NCBI GenBank assembly: GCA_019637295.1
Contig: JAHBVX010000001.1
Span: 533,501-597,500, forward strand
Direction of reading: 5' to 3'
DNA from: Polyangiaceae bacterium
Lineage (GTDB): Bacteria > Myxococcota_A > Polyangia > Polyangiales > Polyangiaceae
Length of the DNA stretch: 64,000 nt
The translations under genes and the position numbers were made by a program. Positions 32,633 to 41,235 of this stretch are shown here, piece by piece. Position 1 is the stretch's first letter. Each line of letters opens with the position of its first letter. Below the pieces are notes generated by a model. It made no database searches. It saw only the letters and a program-made list of their open reading frames with translations, and was not told the DNA's origin.

Positions 32633-34008
32633 TGGGTCGTCCTCGAACAGGATCGGTCTACGGTCGCCCAGGAAGGCTTTACCTCGCCATCACTGTCGGC
32701 AAACGGCGCCGCAGCTTCCCGTTCCAGAGAGGTCTCGCCCAGGCGGAAGCCGACTTGCGTCGATCGATCATCGTCGAACTCTCCGAGCGCCTCGAAGGAG
32801 CAGGCCATCTTCAACAGGCAGAGTTGCTCTGTGAGAAAGCCGCCGCCTGCGATGCCGAGACGTTCCCCAGGGTAGTCGAACTTGCCAAGGGCTTGCTGAC
32901 GGGCACGATGAAACCGGCCCGCCCTCTGAGCGCAGGCACGCCCAAGATCCACGGCACCATGCATGGCGGCATGACGGTCAGGGACTTCTCCGAGAAGTTC
33001 TGGACGAGCAACGAGCTGGCTCGGCGGTACAGGCGACAGGTCAAGGTCATCGACCACACGGAGAACATTCGCCGCATGCGGACCCATGTGTTCCCGGTCG
33101 TGTTCGATGACCGACCGATTGGCGACACGCCGCTCGACGAGTTCACGCTGGAACACGCCGAGCATGTGTTGAGCCAGGCCTCGTTGCCCGAGGGGTCGGT
33201 GCGTCACGTGGCGCAGTGCCTGCACCGAGTGTTCAAGCTGGCGGTCTACCCGGCGAAGATCCTCAAGCAGACGCCGTTCCCGCCTGGGTGGTTACCGATC
33301 AAGAACGACCTCAAGGAGCGCACGTTCCTGTACCCCAAAGAAGAGGCGCCGCTGATGAGGCTGACGAGCCTCCCTTTGGTCTGGAGGGTCTTCTTTGGGT
33401 TCTGCGCTCGGGAGGGTCTTCGCAGGCACAACGCTGTGACCGTCGAGTGGGCTGCGCTCGACCTCGATCTGGACACCATTACCCTCGATGTCACCAAGAA
33501 CGGCAGAGGCGGCTTCTGGAAGCTCGACCCTGGAACAGCAGAGGCTCTGCGCCGGTGGCGGCGACTTTGCCCTTCAGACCGGTACGTCTTCCCCGCCGAA
33601 GCACTTCCCCGGCACCGCAAGCGCCTAGGTGGCACGCCGCTGTCGGTGGGCAAGGCAGCCGAAAAGCTCCGTGAAGCGCTCGTGAAGGCGGGACAGGACC
33701 GGGCTCAGCTCTTCGCCAGGAGCGACCACCGCATTCGGCTGCGGGCCCACGACCTGCGGGCTACGTTCGTGACCCTCGCCTTGGCTCTGGGCCAGACCGA
33801 GGACTGGGTCATGCAGCGCACCGGCCATCTGTCATCGGCCACGTTGGGGATCTACAAGCGCAACGCCAAGACGGCGAAGGAGATCAACCTTGGGTGGCTC
33901 CACCCCATGCACGAGGTGATCCCCGAGCTTGCTGCTCTCGGCGGACCTAGCCAAGCGGGAAAGGGGCCCCGCCTGGTGCTCGTCGGTGGCACCGACGTTG
34001 ACCGTTGA
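32632..34008 (+). CDS. int: island integrase, tyrosine recombinase
   Basis: This 458-residue protein has an N-terminal region for arm-site or core binding (LYLAITVGKRRRSFPFQRG), a SAM-like core-binding domain (about 115-215), and a catalytic domain with Arg in AREGLRRHNAVTVEWAALDL (R-x-H style), HDLRATFVTLALALG (H-x-x-R), RTGHLS (GH) and nucleophile LGIYKRNA. Its 3' end lies about 90 bp from the 3' end of the tRNA-Leu gene, the usual geometry for elements that use a tRNA 3' end as attachment site. It is coupled to the gene before it. It is more tRNA-integrase-like than the internal recombinase. Confidence 0.93.
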   Translation: MGRPRTGSVYGRPGRLYLAITVGKRRRSFPFQRGLAQAEADLRRSIIVELSERLEGAGHLQQAELLCEKAAACDAETFPRVVELAKGLLTGTMKPARPLSAGTPKIHGTMHGGMTVRDFSEKFWTSNELARRYRRQVKVIDHTENIRRMRTHVFPVVFDDRPIGDTPLDEFTLEHAEHVLSQASLPEGSVRHVAQCLHRVFKLAVYPAKILKQTPFPPGWLPIKNDLKERTFLYPKEEAPLMRLTSLPLVWRVFFGFCAREGLRRHNAVTVEWAALDLDLDTITLDVTKNGRGGFWKLDPGTAEALRRWRRLCPSDRYVFPAEALPRHRKRLGGTPLSVGKAAEKLREALVKAGQDRAQLFARSDHRIRLRAHDLRATFVTLALALGQTEDWVMQRTGHLSSATLGIYKRNAKTAKEINLGWLHPMHEVIPELAALGGPSQAGKGPRLVLVGGTDVDR

Positions 34009-34096
34009 GTGGGGTTTTGTCGGAGTATTGTCGGAAGGGGAATTGTCGGAAGATCCGGTGCGCTTCGTCGGGTGTCAGTTGGTGAACGATCTCAAC

Positions 34097-34116
34097 ACGG
34101 TGCACGAGGAGGGACT
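34097..34116. repeat. right attachment core, 20-bp identity with left copy
   Basis: ACGGTGCACGAGGAGGGACT is identical at 6862-6881. Here it is the 3' end of an intact tRNA-Leu gene, so integration has kept the tRNA functional. This is the expected attachment-site side beside the integrase. Confidence 0.8.
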
Positions 34117-34182
34117 CGAACCCACACACCTTTCGGTACCGGAACCTAAATCCGGTGCGTCTGCCAATTCCGCCACTCGTGC
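34101..34182 (-). tRNA. tRNA-Leu (anticodon UAG)
   Basis: The 82-nt minus-strand sequence folds as a class II tRNA: acceptor GCACGAG pairs with CTCGTGC; the anticodon loop TTTAGGT gives UAG; the extra arm is of leucine type; the T arm is GGGTTCGAGTCCC. CCA is not encoded. It is the integration target of the island. Confidence 0.92.
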
Positions 34183-34287
34183 CAGGAGCGGGAGGATAGC
34201 CGAGCGCGAGCCGGCTGCAACGCCCGTGAGCCCGGGGCAGCTCTGGCGGCTTCCGTCGCCGGGCCGACTGTGCGACGACCGGCCGGC

Positions 34288-34893
34288 ATGGCTCGAGTCC
34301 TGCTCTGTGCGGCGTTGACGAGCGCGCTCGCCGCCTGCGCGAGCGCGACGCCGCCGGCGTCCGAGCCGACGGCTCCGCCGCCGCCGCCCACAGGCTGTCA
34401 CGCGATTTTGGAGTTGCTCGACGACGCGGGTCCGCCGCCGTCCGGAGCTGAGTTGAAGAGCGCGCTGGGACGACGCGCCGACAGCCTCGCGGAGGTGGAG
34501 GTCACCCCGGAGCTGGTGGACGACACGCAGGCGTATGTCGTGGCGCTCCGGGAGCTGCTCGCGCGCGACCCCGCCCCGGCGATAGCAGAGTTCTCTCAGC
34601 ACATGAGTGAGGTCACCAGCGACTGCCACGCCGATCGCTGCGCCGAGCTCATACAGCTCATTGGAGCCCACACGATGCACCAGCCGGACCTCGAATCCTC
34701 GCTGGGCAAGCTGGCGGACGAGCTCGAGGCGTTCGATCACGCGGACGACGAGCAGCAGCAGGTGCTCAATGACCTCGCGCGCGACGCACGGGCGGCGAGT
34801 CAGAGCATGCGAGCTCTGCGCGAGAGCTCTCTGCGGGTGCGCCTGGCCGTAGAGCGACTGCGCGAACGTTGCAGCGCGGGCCCGTCGAAGTGA
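34288..34893 (+). CDS. lipoprotein of unknown function
   Basis: This 201-residue protein begins with a lipoprotein signal (CAALTSALAAC), then a Pro/Ala/Ser-rich linker. The rest is mainly helical with long polar helices (ALGRRADSLAEVEV, LGKLADELEAFDHADDEQQQ, LRVRLAVERLRERC). I do not recognise a family. It is the first host gene right of the island, and its stop overlaps a GTG in front of the methylase as GTGA. Confidence 0.78.
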   Translation: MARVLLCAALTSALAACASATPPASEPTAPPPPPTGCHAILELLDDAGPPPSGAELKSALGRRADSLAEVEVTPELVDDTQAYVVALRELLARDPAPAIAEFSQHMSEVTSDCHADRCAELIQLIGAHTMHQPDLESSLGKLADELEAFDHADDEQQQVLNDLARDARAASQSMRALRESSLRVRLAVERLRERCSAGPSK

Positions 34894-34901
34894 GCGCGGT
34901 C

Positions 34902-36170
34902 ATGACTAGCGTGCCGCGCGGTAGGTGCGACGCGAGCGCGGACGACCCGCTCGGGCGCCGCGAGCAGCTGACGTTCAAGGCCAACCTCCGCCACACCCGC
35001 CACGGCTGGCTGCGGCTGACACCCGCCTACTCGGTTCACCTGGTCGCGGGCCTGCTCGAGCCTCGCCCGCGAGCCAGAGGCGTCGTGCTCGACCCGTTCT
35101 GCGGTACCGGCACAACGGCGCTGGTGTGCGCGGAGCGCGGCATCGAGTGTCACACCACGGACATCAACCCCTTCTTGGTCTGGCTCGCGAGGGCGAAGAC
35201 CTCGAGCTACACCGACGCGGAGCTCGCCAGCGCACAGCGCGCCGCCAAGGCCATCGCGGGCGCGCTCATGACGCGGAAGCGTCGACTCGATTGGCTGCCG
35301 GCGCTGCACCGGATCGAGAAGTGGTGGTCGCCGCGTACGCTCGCCGCGCTCGCTCGGGCTCGGGCTGCGATTGCCCGTCGTGAGGGGCGGTTGCCGAGCG
35401 CCAGCCTAGACCTGCTGAAGATCGCGTTCTGTCGCTTGCTCATCGCGCACGCGAACGTCAGCTTCGGTCACCAGTCCATGTCCTTCGCTCGAAACGGCGC
35501 CGCCTCCGAGCGCGGTGTGGAGTCGGCATTGGCGAGCACGTGGCAGCGCGCGGTGGCGGACATCACCAGCGCGGCGAGGGTTCCCCTGAGCGGCGCGGTT
35601 GCTGCCATCCCCTGCGACGCGCGGGAGCTGCGCACCGCGCTCGAGCCCCGTGGCTACGATCGCGTGATCACCTCCCCGCCGTACCCGAACCGGATGAGCT
35701 ACATCCGCGAGCTCCGTCCGTACATGTATTGGCTCGGCTACCTGTCGGATGGACGCACGGCGGGAGAGCTCGATTGGCGTGCCATAGGAGGGACCTGGGG
35801 AGCCGCGACGAGCAACCTCGCTCGCTGGACTCCGGACGCCGCGCTCGCCGTCCCATTTCGCGGTTTCGAGCGCCTCTTGGGGGCCATCGCCGTCACGAGC
35901 CCGCTCTTGGCGCGCTATGTGGAGCGGTACTTTCACGACATGCTCGCTCACAGCGCGTCTGTGTTCGACGTCGTCCGTGCAGGTGGCCAGGTGCACTACG
36001 TCGTGGGCAACTCCAAGTTCTACGACGTGCTCGTCCCGGTAGAGCAAATCTTCGCGGCGCTGTTCGAAGACGTCGGATTTCGCGATGTTCGCGTCGAGCG
36101 GCTGCGCAAGCGCAGTTCGAAGAAGGAGCTGTTCGAGTTCCTGGTCAGCGCGCGAAAGCCCGGGCGCTAG
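34902..36170 (+). CDS. site-specific DNA methyltransferase (beta/gamma-type, SPPY motif)
   Basis: This 422-residue DNA methylase has SAM motif I DPFCGTGTTALV near the N-terminus (about 65-75) and catalytic ITSPPYPNRMSYIREL near the middle (about 265-280). The N-terminal FKANLRHTRHGWLRLTPAYS is conserved in a group of methylases annotated as N4-cytosine or N6-adenine enzymes. The target is unknown and no restriction gene is adjacent. An upstream GTG at 34890 overlaps the lipoprotein stop and is an alternative start. It may be an orphan epigenetic enzyme. Confidence 0.83.
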   Translation: MTSVPRGRCDASADDPLGRREQLTFKANLRHTRHGWLRLTPAYSVHLVAGLLEPRPRARGVVLDPFCGTGTTALVCAERGIECHTTDINPFLVWLARAKTSSYTDAELASAQRAAKAIAGALMTRKRRLDWLPALHRIEKWWSPRTLAALARARAAIARREGRLPSASLDLLKIAFCRLLIAHANVSFGHQSMSFARNGAASERGVESALASTWQRAVADITSAARVPLSGAVAAIPCDARELRTALEPRGYDRVITSPPYPNRMSYIRELRPYMYWLGYLSDGRTAGELDWRAIGGTWGAATSNLARWTPDAALAVPFRGFERLLGAIAVTSPLLARYVERYFHDMLAHSASVFDVVRAGGQVHYVVGNSKFYDVLVPVEQIFAALFEDVGFRDVRVERLRKRSSKKELFEFLVSARKPGR

Positions 36171-36276
36171 CGCCTCGACGCGCCGCCCGAGGTTGCTCAC
36201 CCCCCGAGCCTCGGGTTACGTTAGGGCAGGTCCTGGTCGGGAATAGCCTCGACGCCTCACCTGTTCGGAGACGATC

Positions 36277-37356
36277 ATGAGCAATATCCGCCGTTTTCCT
36301 GCCCTGAACCGTCGGGGGTTCCTCGGAGCCTCCGCCGCCGCGGCCAGCAGCGCGTTGGTGCTCCCAGCCAGCGCCGACGAGGCGTCGGACCTGCTGCGCG
36401 CCAGCCCGCCCGAAGGCTTCAAGCCAATGAAGTCCAAGGGCCGCATCGTGAAGGTCGAAAAGGGCGGGGATTTCGCCGCGCTCATGCAGAAGAACTTGCT
36501 CTGGCCCAAGCCCGAGATCGCCAAGCAAATGCTCGAGCGAGCGCTGACCACGCTGACGGGGAAGTCCACGATCGCCGAGTCCCTCGGGCGGTTCATCCAC
36601 AAAGACGACACCGTCGCGGTGAAGGTCAACGGCATCGCAGGTCAGAGCGGCGCGACCATGGCCGTGAACCTCGAGCTCATCGTGCCGTTGCTCGAGGGCC
36701 TGATCGAGCTCGGGGTCCCCCCCGAGAAGATCACCGTGTTCGAGCAGTTCGGCTCGTACCTGACGGGGACCCGGGTGCACCCCAAGGGAAAGAACCTGCC
36801 GAGTGGCGTCAAGGTCGGCGTGCATGGCAACGGCGACGCGAAGATGAAGCCCATCGCCGTATTCGAGAAGGTCAAGACTCGCTATGTGCGCTTCTTGACC
36901 GAGGCGACCGCGGTGATCGACATGACGCAGATCAAAGACCACTCCATCTGCGGCTTCACCGGCTGCCTGAAGAACATCAGCCACGGCACCATCGTCAACC
37001 CCGAGAAGCACCACGCTCACAAGGCCAGCCCGCAGATCGCGGTGCTCTACAACCACCCCATCGTCACGAGCCGCGTTCGGCTGCACATCGTGGATGGCTT
37101 CAAGATCATCTACGACCAGGGGCCGCTGGACAAGAACCCGAAGCGGCGCATCCCGCACGGGGCCGTGTACGCCACGACGGATCCGGTGGCCATGGACACC
37201 ATCGGCTGGCAGATCATCGATCAGGCCCGCAAGGACAACAACATGAAGACCCTGGCGGAGGTCAATCGCGAGCCGACCTACATCGCGAAGGCGGCGGATT
37301 TCAAGCTGGGCGAGCACCGCCTCGACAAGATCAAGATGACCTCGGTGACCATCTGA
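36277..37356 (+). CDS. Tat-exported DUF362 domain protein
   Basis: This 359-residue protein has a twin-arginine signal (NRRGFLGASAAAASSALVL), so it is exported folded. The DUF362 core follows, with DTVAVKVNGIAG, ITVFEQFGSYL, VIDMTQIKDHSICGFTGCLKNISHGTIVN and TTDPVAMDTIGWQIID. This family often binds iron-sulfur clusters, but this version shows only a few Cys. The substrate is unknown. It stands alone between the methylase and the zinc cluster. Confidence 0.85.
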   Translation: MSNIRRFPALNRRGFLGASAAAASSALVLPASADEASDLLRASPPEGFKPMKSKGRIVKVEKGGDFAALMQKNLLWPKPEIAKQMLERALTTLTGKSTIAESLGRFIHKDDTVAVKVNGIAGQSGATMAVNLELIVPLLEGLIELGVPPEKITVFEQFGSYLTGTRVHPKGKNLPSGVKVGVHGNGDAKMKPIAVFEKVKTRYVRFLTEATAVIDMTQIKDHSICGFTGCLKNISHGTIVNPEKHHAHKASPQIAVLYNHPIVTSRVRLHIVDGFKIIYDQGPLDKNPKRRIPHGAVYATTDPVAMDTIGWQIIDQARKDNNMKTLAEVNREPTYIAKAADFKLGEHRLDKIKMTSVTI

Positions 37357-37483
37357 GCTTGCCCCTCGACCAGCGCCGCGTCAGCAGCGCCGCCGGTCAG
37401 CGGCGTCATGGAGCCGGGGGTGGTCCGGAGTAGGAGGCGCTCACACACACGCATACACGAGGCAGGGCCCTGGCCTCGGATCT

Positions 37484-38425
37484 ATGATGCGAGTCATGTC
37501 CGACCAACCGTGCCTGCCCGCGCCAGCGCCTGAGATAGCGCGCAACGAGCGCGCGACGCGAGTGGTCGTGCTGCTCACCGCGGTGACGATGGTGATCGAG
37601 ATCGCCGCTGGGCTCTGGACCGGATCGATGGCCTTGCTCGCCGACGGTTGGCACATGGCTTCGCACGCCGGCGCGCTCGGGCTGGCATGGGTCGCGTACT
37701 GGTACGCGCGCACACGGTCGCAGAGCGCGCACTTCGCGTTCGGCACCGGCAAGGTCCACGCGCTGAGCGGCTACACGAGCGCCCTCGCGCTGGGCGGCGT
37801 CGCTCTCTGGATGGCCTTCGAGTCGATCGTCCGTCTGGTCCGTGCCGAGCCGGTGATGTTCGACGAGGCGCTCCCGATCGCTGCCGTGGGGCTCGCCGTG
37901 AATCTCTTGAGCGCGTGGCTGCTTCGTGGGGGCGGGCCTGGCCACCACGGGCACGGCCATGGCCACGGCGACACCCGCGATCACAATGTCCGCGCTGCCT
38001 ACCTGCACGTCGTCGCCGACGCGCTCACCAGCGTGCTCGCGCTGTGCGCGCTCGCCGGTGGCCGCGCGTTCGGCTGGACCGCGCTCGATCCGCTGATGGG
38101 AGTCGTGGGCGCAGGGCTCATCCTGTATTGGGCCGTGGGGCTTGCGCGCTCGGCGGCCCGGCAGCTTCTCGACGTGGTCCCCCAGACCGGGGTGGCCAGC
38201 AGCATTCGCGCGGCGCTCGAGGGCATCGACGACGTCCGGGTGCGGGACCTACACGTCTGGGAGCTGGGCTTCGGACACCGGGCGTGCATCGTGACGGTCC
38301 AGAGCGGCAGCCCCCGCGAAGTCGACTTCTACCGTCAGATCGTGCTGGACTGCGCGCGGGTCGACCACCTGACGGTCGAAGTTGCACGGCGTGTCGGGGA
38401 GGGCCCCGATCTGGCCCCGAGCTGA
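37484..38425 (+). CDS. CDF (cation diffusion facilitator) zinc/cobalt exporter, DmeF-like
   Basis: This 313-residue transporter has six predicted membrane helices. Metal-binding helices are visible: ADGWHMASH in helix 2 and HVVADALTSV in helix 5, giving the HxxxD tetrahedral site. A His loop GHHGHGHGHGD lies between helices 4 and 5, and a cytoplasmic tail of ferredoxin-like type follows (VRVRDLHVWELGFGHRACIVT). It exports Zn, Co or Ni against protons. It opens the zinc cluster. ATG 37484 and ATG 37496 are both possible starts. Confidence 0.9.
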   Translation: MMRVMSDQPCLPAPAPEIARNERATRVVVLLTAVTMVIEIAAGLWTGSMALLADGWHMASHAGALGLAWVAYWYARTRSQSAHFAFGTGKVHALSGYTSALALGGVALWMAFESIVRLVRAEPVMFDEALPIAAVGLAVNLLSAWLLRGGGPGHHGHGHGHGDTRDHNVRAAYLHVVADALTSVLALCALAGGRAFGWTALDPLMGVVGAGLILYWAVGLARSAARQLLDVVPQTGVASSIRAALEGIDDVRVRDLHVWELGFGHRACIVTVQSGSPREVDFYRQIVLDCARVDHLTVEVARRVGEGPDLAPS

Positions 38426-38442
38426 CCGGGGCCCAGACACGC

Positions 38443-38469
38443 TTGACATACCCCACAAGCTCCTATAAT
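38443..38469 (+). promoter_or_regulatory. near-consensus promoter of the His-rich protein gene
   Basis: TTGACA at 38443-38448 and TATAAT at 38464-38469 are both perfect sigma-70 boxes separated by 15 bp, which is shorter than the usual 17 and suggests dependence on regulated DNA shape. It drives the His-rich gene starting at 38498. Confidence 0.8.
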
Positions 38470-38484
38470 TCATCATCTGTTGAA
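38469..38484 (+). promoter_or_regulatory. candidate ArsR/SmtB operator 1
   Basis: TTCATCATCTGTTGAA overlaps the -10 box and the start of transcription. Its complement TTCAACAGATGATGAA matches operator 2 in front of arsR at 13 of 16 positions, and has the AACA...TGAA pattern of SmtB/CzrA sites. Binding here would block the promoter. Confidence 0.65.
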
Positions 38485-38497
38485 TCAAGGATTCGTC

Positions 38498-38839
38498 ATG
38501 CACAAGACTCACGACCAGCATTCCCACGCGCACGGGCCCGGCTGCGGACATCCCGCGGTCGTTCACGAGGACCACGTGGACTACCTCCACGACGGGCACC
38601 TGCACCACCCCCACGACGGACACACGGACTGCCATGAGCTCGCCGAGAGCGACGCCCACCCTGCCGGCTGTACCCCGGACCACGCGTGCGGCGCCCACGA
38701 CGGCGCTCACATCCACGGAGCTGGTTGTGGTCACCCCGCGGTGCCGCACGCTGGCCACACGGACTACCTGGTGGACGGGCACCTGCACCATCCACACGAC
38801 GGACACTGCGACCACCACGGGGTGATGGACGTCGGCTGA
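38498..38839 (+). CDS. His-rich metal-binding protein with tandem repeats
   Basis: This 113-residue cytoplasmic protein is about one third His, with Asp and Cys. It consists of two repeats of CGHPAVxHxxHxDYLxDGHLHHPHDGHxD (first copy near residues 16-45, second near 78-105), separated by AACxPDHACGAHD-type text. This family is widespread beside zinc transporters and is often mis-named zinc transporter permease, though it has no membrane segment. It likely buffers or delivers zinc. The ATG at 38498 follows AAGGA. It lies downstream of an ArsR-type operator and upstream of the ZIP-permease fusion gene. Confidence 0.85.
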   Translation: MHKTHDQHSHAHGPGCGHPAVVHEDHVDYLHDGHLHHPHDGHTDCHELAESDAHPAGCTPDHACGAHDGAHIHGAGCGHPAVPHAGHTDYLVDGHLHHPHDGHCDHHGVMDVG

Positions 38840-38909
38840 CGCTCCAAAGCCGGATTGCGAAAGCAAGGCAGTTGCAATAGCTGCCGGCCCGGGATAGGCA
38901 CTCGGGCTC

Positions 38910-40760
38910 ATGCTTTGGGCGCTCGTCGTGGCCGCGATGGCGATCGGGGCAGGCTTGGCGATCGGAGCTCTTCCTGGGCCGCAACGTCGGTTGCTCGGTC
39001 CCATTCGGAGCTTCGGGCTGGCTGCGGCGGTGAGCGTTGCTGCGCTGCACCTACTGCCCCACGCGCACGCCGCGATCGGTACGGGTGCCCTGTTGGCCTT
39101 CCTCCTCGGTCTGCTGGCACCCGTTGCCCTCGAGCGCTCGCTGGCGCGAGCTGCGCGGGGGCGACCGCTGCGGGTGGGGCTCGAGCTCGGCTTCCTGGGC
39201 GTGTTGCTGCATAGCATCGGTGACGGCGTCGCCATGGGCACCGTCTCCGGTGGCGACCACCATGCCGGTCACACCCATGCCGACACGCTGGTCGCGCTCG
39301 CCGCGCACACGGTTCCGGTGGTTGCGGTGTTGGTGCTGGCCTTCGGGGGGCGCAAGCGACTGCGCGGGGTCACGCTCCGCGCGCTGCTGCTATTTGCGGC
39401 CACGGCGCTCGGGGTCGTTCTCGCCACACAGAGCATGCCCGCTTGGTTCGAGCAAGCCGAGGGTTGGGCGAGCGCGCTGGTCGCTGGCCTGCTCGTCCAT
39501 GTCGTCTCCCACGACTTGCTAGCGGACCTGCCGCGCTCGGCGGGTGAGCGTGGCCTGGACGTGGCGGCTGCGCTCGCCGGCTTCTTGCTCCCTGTGTTCG
39601 CCGATACCCATCACGACGAGGGACCAAGCGCGATCGCGAGGATACTCGACGCGCTGCTGAGGCTCACCGTGGACACCGCACCCATGCTGCTCCTGGGGTT
39701 GCTCGCGGGAGCGCTGCTCTCCACCTTCGGCCACTCGATCCCCACCCGCTGGATCCGAGCCCGGGGCTCACTGAGAGACGCTCTGCGCGGCGCCGTCGTC
39801 GGACTGCCCTTGCCGCTCTGCTCCTGCGGCGTGCTGCCGGTCTCCGAAGCACTCCGCAAGCGCGGCGCGGCGCCCGCCCTGGTGGTGGCTTTCCTGTTGG
39901 CTACTCCCGAGCTCGGTGTCGAGAGCTTCGCCCTGTCGGTGCGCTTTCTAGGGATGCCCTTCGCGCTCCTGCGACTGGCTGGCGCTCTGCTCGTCGCGGT
40001 CGCAGCGGCTGTCGTCATCGCGCGCTTCGCGCGCGCTGCGGTGGCGAGCGACGCCCCGCCAGGCAGCGTTCACCTCGCCGAGTTGCCCGCCGGTGCGCCC
40101 TGGTTCTCACGTCTCATGGCAGCCTTCTCCGAGCTTCTGGCGCACGTCGGGGCGTGGATGGTCATCGGCCTCTTCGTGGCCGCCCTCGTCGAAGCGCTCG
40201 TGCCCGCTGGCGGCATCTCGCAGAAGCTCCACCCGCTGGTAGAGATCGCGTCCGTCGCCGCGCTGTCGATCCCGACCTATGTCTGCGCTGCCGCTGCTAC
40301 GCCACTGGCCGCGGTGCTGATTGCGAAGGGCATGACTCCAGGTGCGGTGCTCGTGGGTCTGTTGCTCGGCCCCGCCACGAACGTCGCGACCGTGCTTGCG
40401 CTCCGTAGAGCCTACGGGGGCCGCGCGGTGTGGATCGCGGGCGCCACGGTGCTCGGCTTGACGACGGGGCTCGCGTTGCTCGCCAATCAGTGGCCTGCGC
40501 TGCGCGCGCTGCCACAGGCGTCCGTGACCGGCGACACCTCCGCATCGGGCGTCTCGCTGGTGCTCGCGGCGCTATTGGTCGCGCTCCTGGTTCACAGCGT
40601 CTGGCGCAACGGCTTTCGCCCGTGGCTCGCGCTGATGGCGTCCGCCGCCAGCACCGAGGACGACCGTCACTCTCACGAGCATGTGCACCATGGACACGGC
40701 AGCGCCCTACACGACCACGCGCACGGTCATGGCACTACCGTCGCCAAGTCTTCGGACTAG
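38910..40760 (+). CDS. fusion of ZIP-like and SO_0444/ArsP-type metal permease
   Basis: This 616-residue membrane protein appears to join two transporters. Residues about 1-235 resemble a ZIP protein, with HLLPHAHA (47-54), HSIGDGVAMG (101-110), a His loop, AHTVPVVAVLV (132-142) and LLVHVVSHDLLADLP (194-208), giving ZIP-type metal ligands. Residues about 245-570 match the SO_0444-type Cu/Zn efflux permease, with PLPLCSCGVLPVSEALRKRGA (CSC at 304-306), ATPELGVESF and PTYVCAAAATPLAAV. The C-terminus is His-rich (about 590-608). It follows the His-rich gene by 70 bp. The ZIP half and the permease half would be expected to move metal in opposite directions, so their coupling is unclear. Confidence 0.78.
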   Translation: MLWALVVAAMAIGAGLAIGALPGPQRRLLGPIRSFGLAAAVSVAALHLLPHAHAAIGTGALLAFLLGLLAPVALERSLARAARGRPLRVGLELGFLGVLLHSIGDGVAMGTVSGGDHHAGHTHADTLVALAAHTVPVVAVLVLAFGGRKRLRGVTLRALLLFAATALGVVLATQSMPAWFEQAEGWASALVAGLLVHVVSHDLLADLPRSAGERGLDVAAALAGFLLPVFADTHHDEGPSAIARILDALLRLTVDTAPMLLLGLLAGALLSTFGHSIPTRWIRARGSLRDALRGAVVGLPLPLCSCGVLPVSEALRKRGAAPALVVAFLLATPELGVESFALSVRFLGMPFALLRLAGALLVAVAAAVVIARFARAAVASDAPPGSVHLAELPAGAPWFSRLMAAFSELLAHVGAWMVIGLFVAALVEALVPAGGISQKLHPLVEIASVAALSIPTYVCAAAATPLAAVLIAKGMTPGAVLVGLLLGPATNVATVLALRRAYGGRAVWIAGATVLGLTTGLALLANQWPALRALPQASVTGDTSASGVSLVLAALLVALLVHSVWRNGFRPWLALMASAASTEDDRHSHEHVHHGHGSALHDHAHGHGTTVAKSSD

Positions 40761-40761
40761 G

Positions 40762-41235
40762 TCAGCTGCAGGTATCGCACACGCCCCGCACCTGAATCTC
40801 GAGCGCCGACTGCTTGAGGACTCGCGGCGCCCCCCGCTCGAGCTTCACGCTAAACGCGCTCTCGGGGAGGCAGCTGACGGTTCCGCAGCTGCGACACACG
40901 AAGTGAGCATGGTCGCCCTCACCATGCTCTTGCCCGTCACGGACGAGCTCGAAGCGCCAGGTGTGGTCACCGAGATCCGAGCGCCTCACGAGGCCCGCGT
41001 CGGCGAGATCCACCAGGTTGCGGTAGACCGTCGCACGGTCGAAGCCCTCGCGCACCAGAGCCTCGGCTACCTCGGGGTGGCTGACGGGGCTCGTGGCGTC
41101 CTCGAGGATCTCCAGCACCGCCATTCGCGGCCGGGTGGCGCGCAGCCCCGAGCGGCGGAGGGTGTCCTGCCATCGCTCGACCTTCTCGCGCTGGCCCTCG
41201 CGCGGCTTGCCGCGCTTGGTGACTCGGCGGGTCAT
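40762..41235 (-). CDS. Fur-family metalloregulator (Zur-like)
   Basis: This 157-residue repressor has a winged helix (LRATRPRMAVLEILE, TVYRNLVDLADAGLVRR) and the dimer domain with HAHFVCRSCGTVSCL and VRGVCDTC, two CxxC pairs of the structural zinc site. The pathway suggests Zur or a related zinc sensor, but Fur-type iron sensing cannot be excluded from sequence. It overlaps the arsR stop by 4 bp (ATGA) and is cotranslated with it. Confidence 0.85.
   Translation of the reverse strand: MTRRVTKRGKPREGQREKVERWQDTLRRSGLRATRPRMAVLEILEDATSPVSHPEVAEALVREGFDRATVYRNLVDLADAGLVRRSDLGDHTWRFELVRDGQEHGEGDHAHFVCRSCGTVSCLPESAFSVKLERGAPRVLKQSALEIQVRGVCDTCS

Larger units (their letters stand above)
6862..34116. 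mobile_element. genomic island integrated at tRNA-Leu(UAG)
   Basis: The island is bounded by a shared 20-bp block (6862-6881 and 34097-34116) from the tRNA-Leu 3' end. It carries a tyrosine recombinase beside the intact tRNA, a second recombinase inside, many defence-type genes and a plasmid-like replication module. No conjugation genes are seen, so it may be mobilisable or non-conjugative. The genes flanking it look like ordinary chromosome. The boundaries are inferred from the tRNA duplication. Confidence 0.8.

Noticed and set aside
6409-34116. CRISPR array
   Set aside because: No series of evenly spaced repeats was found; only isolated hairpins and a pair of direct repeats at 28040-28068.
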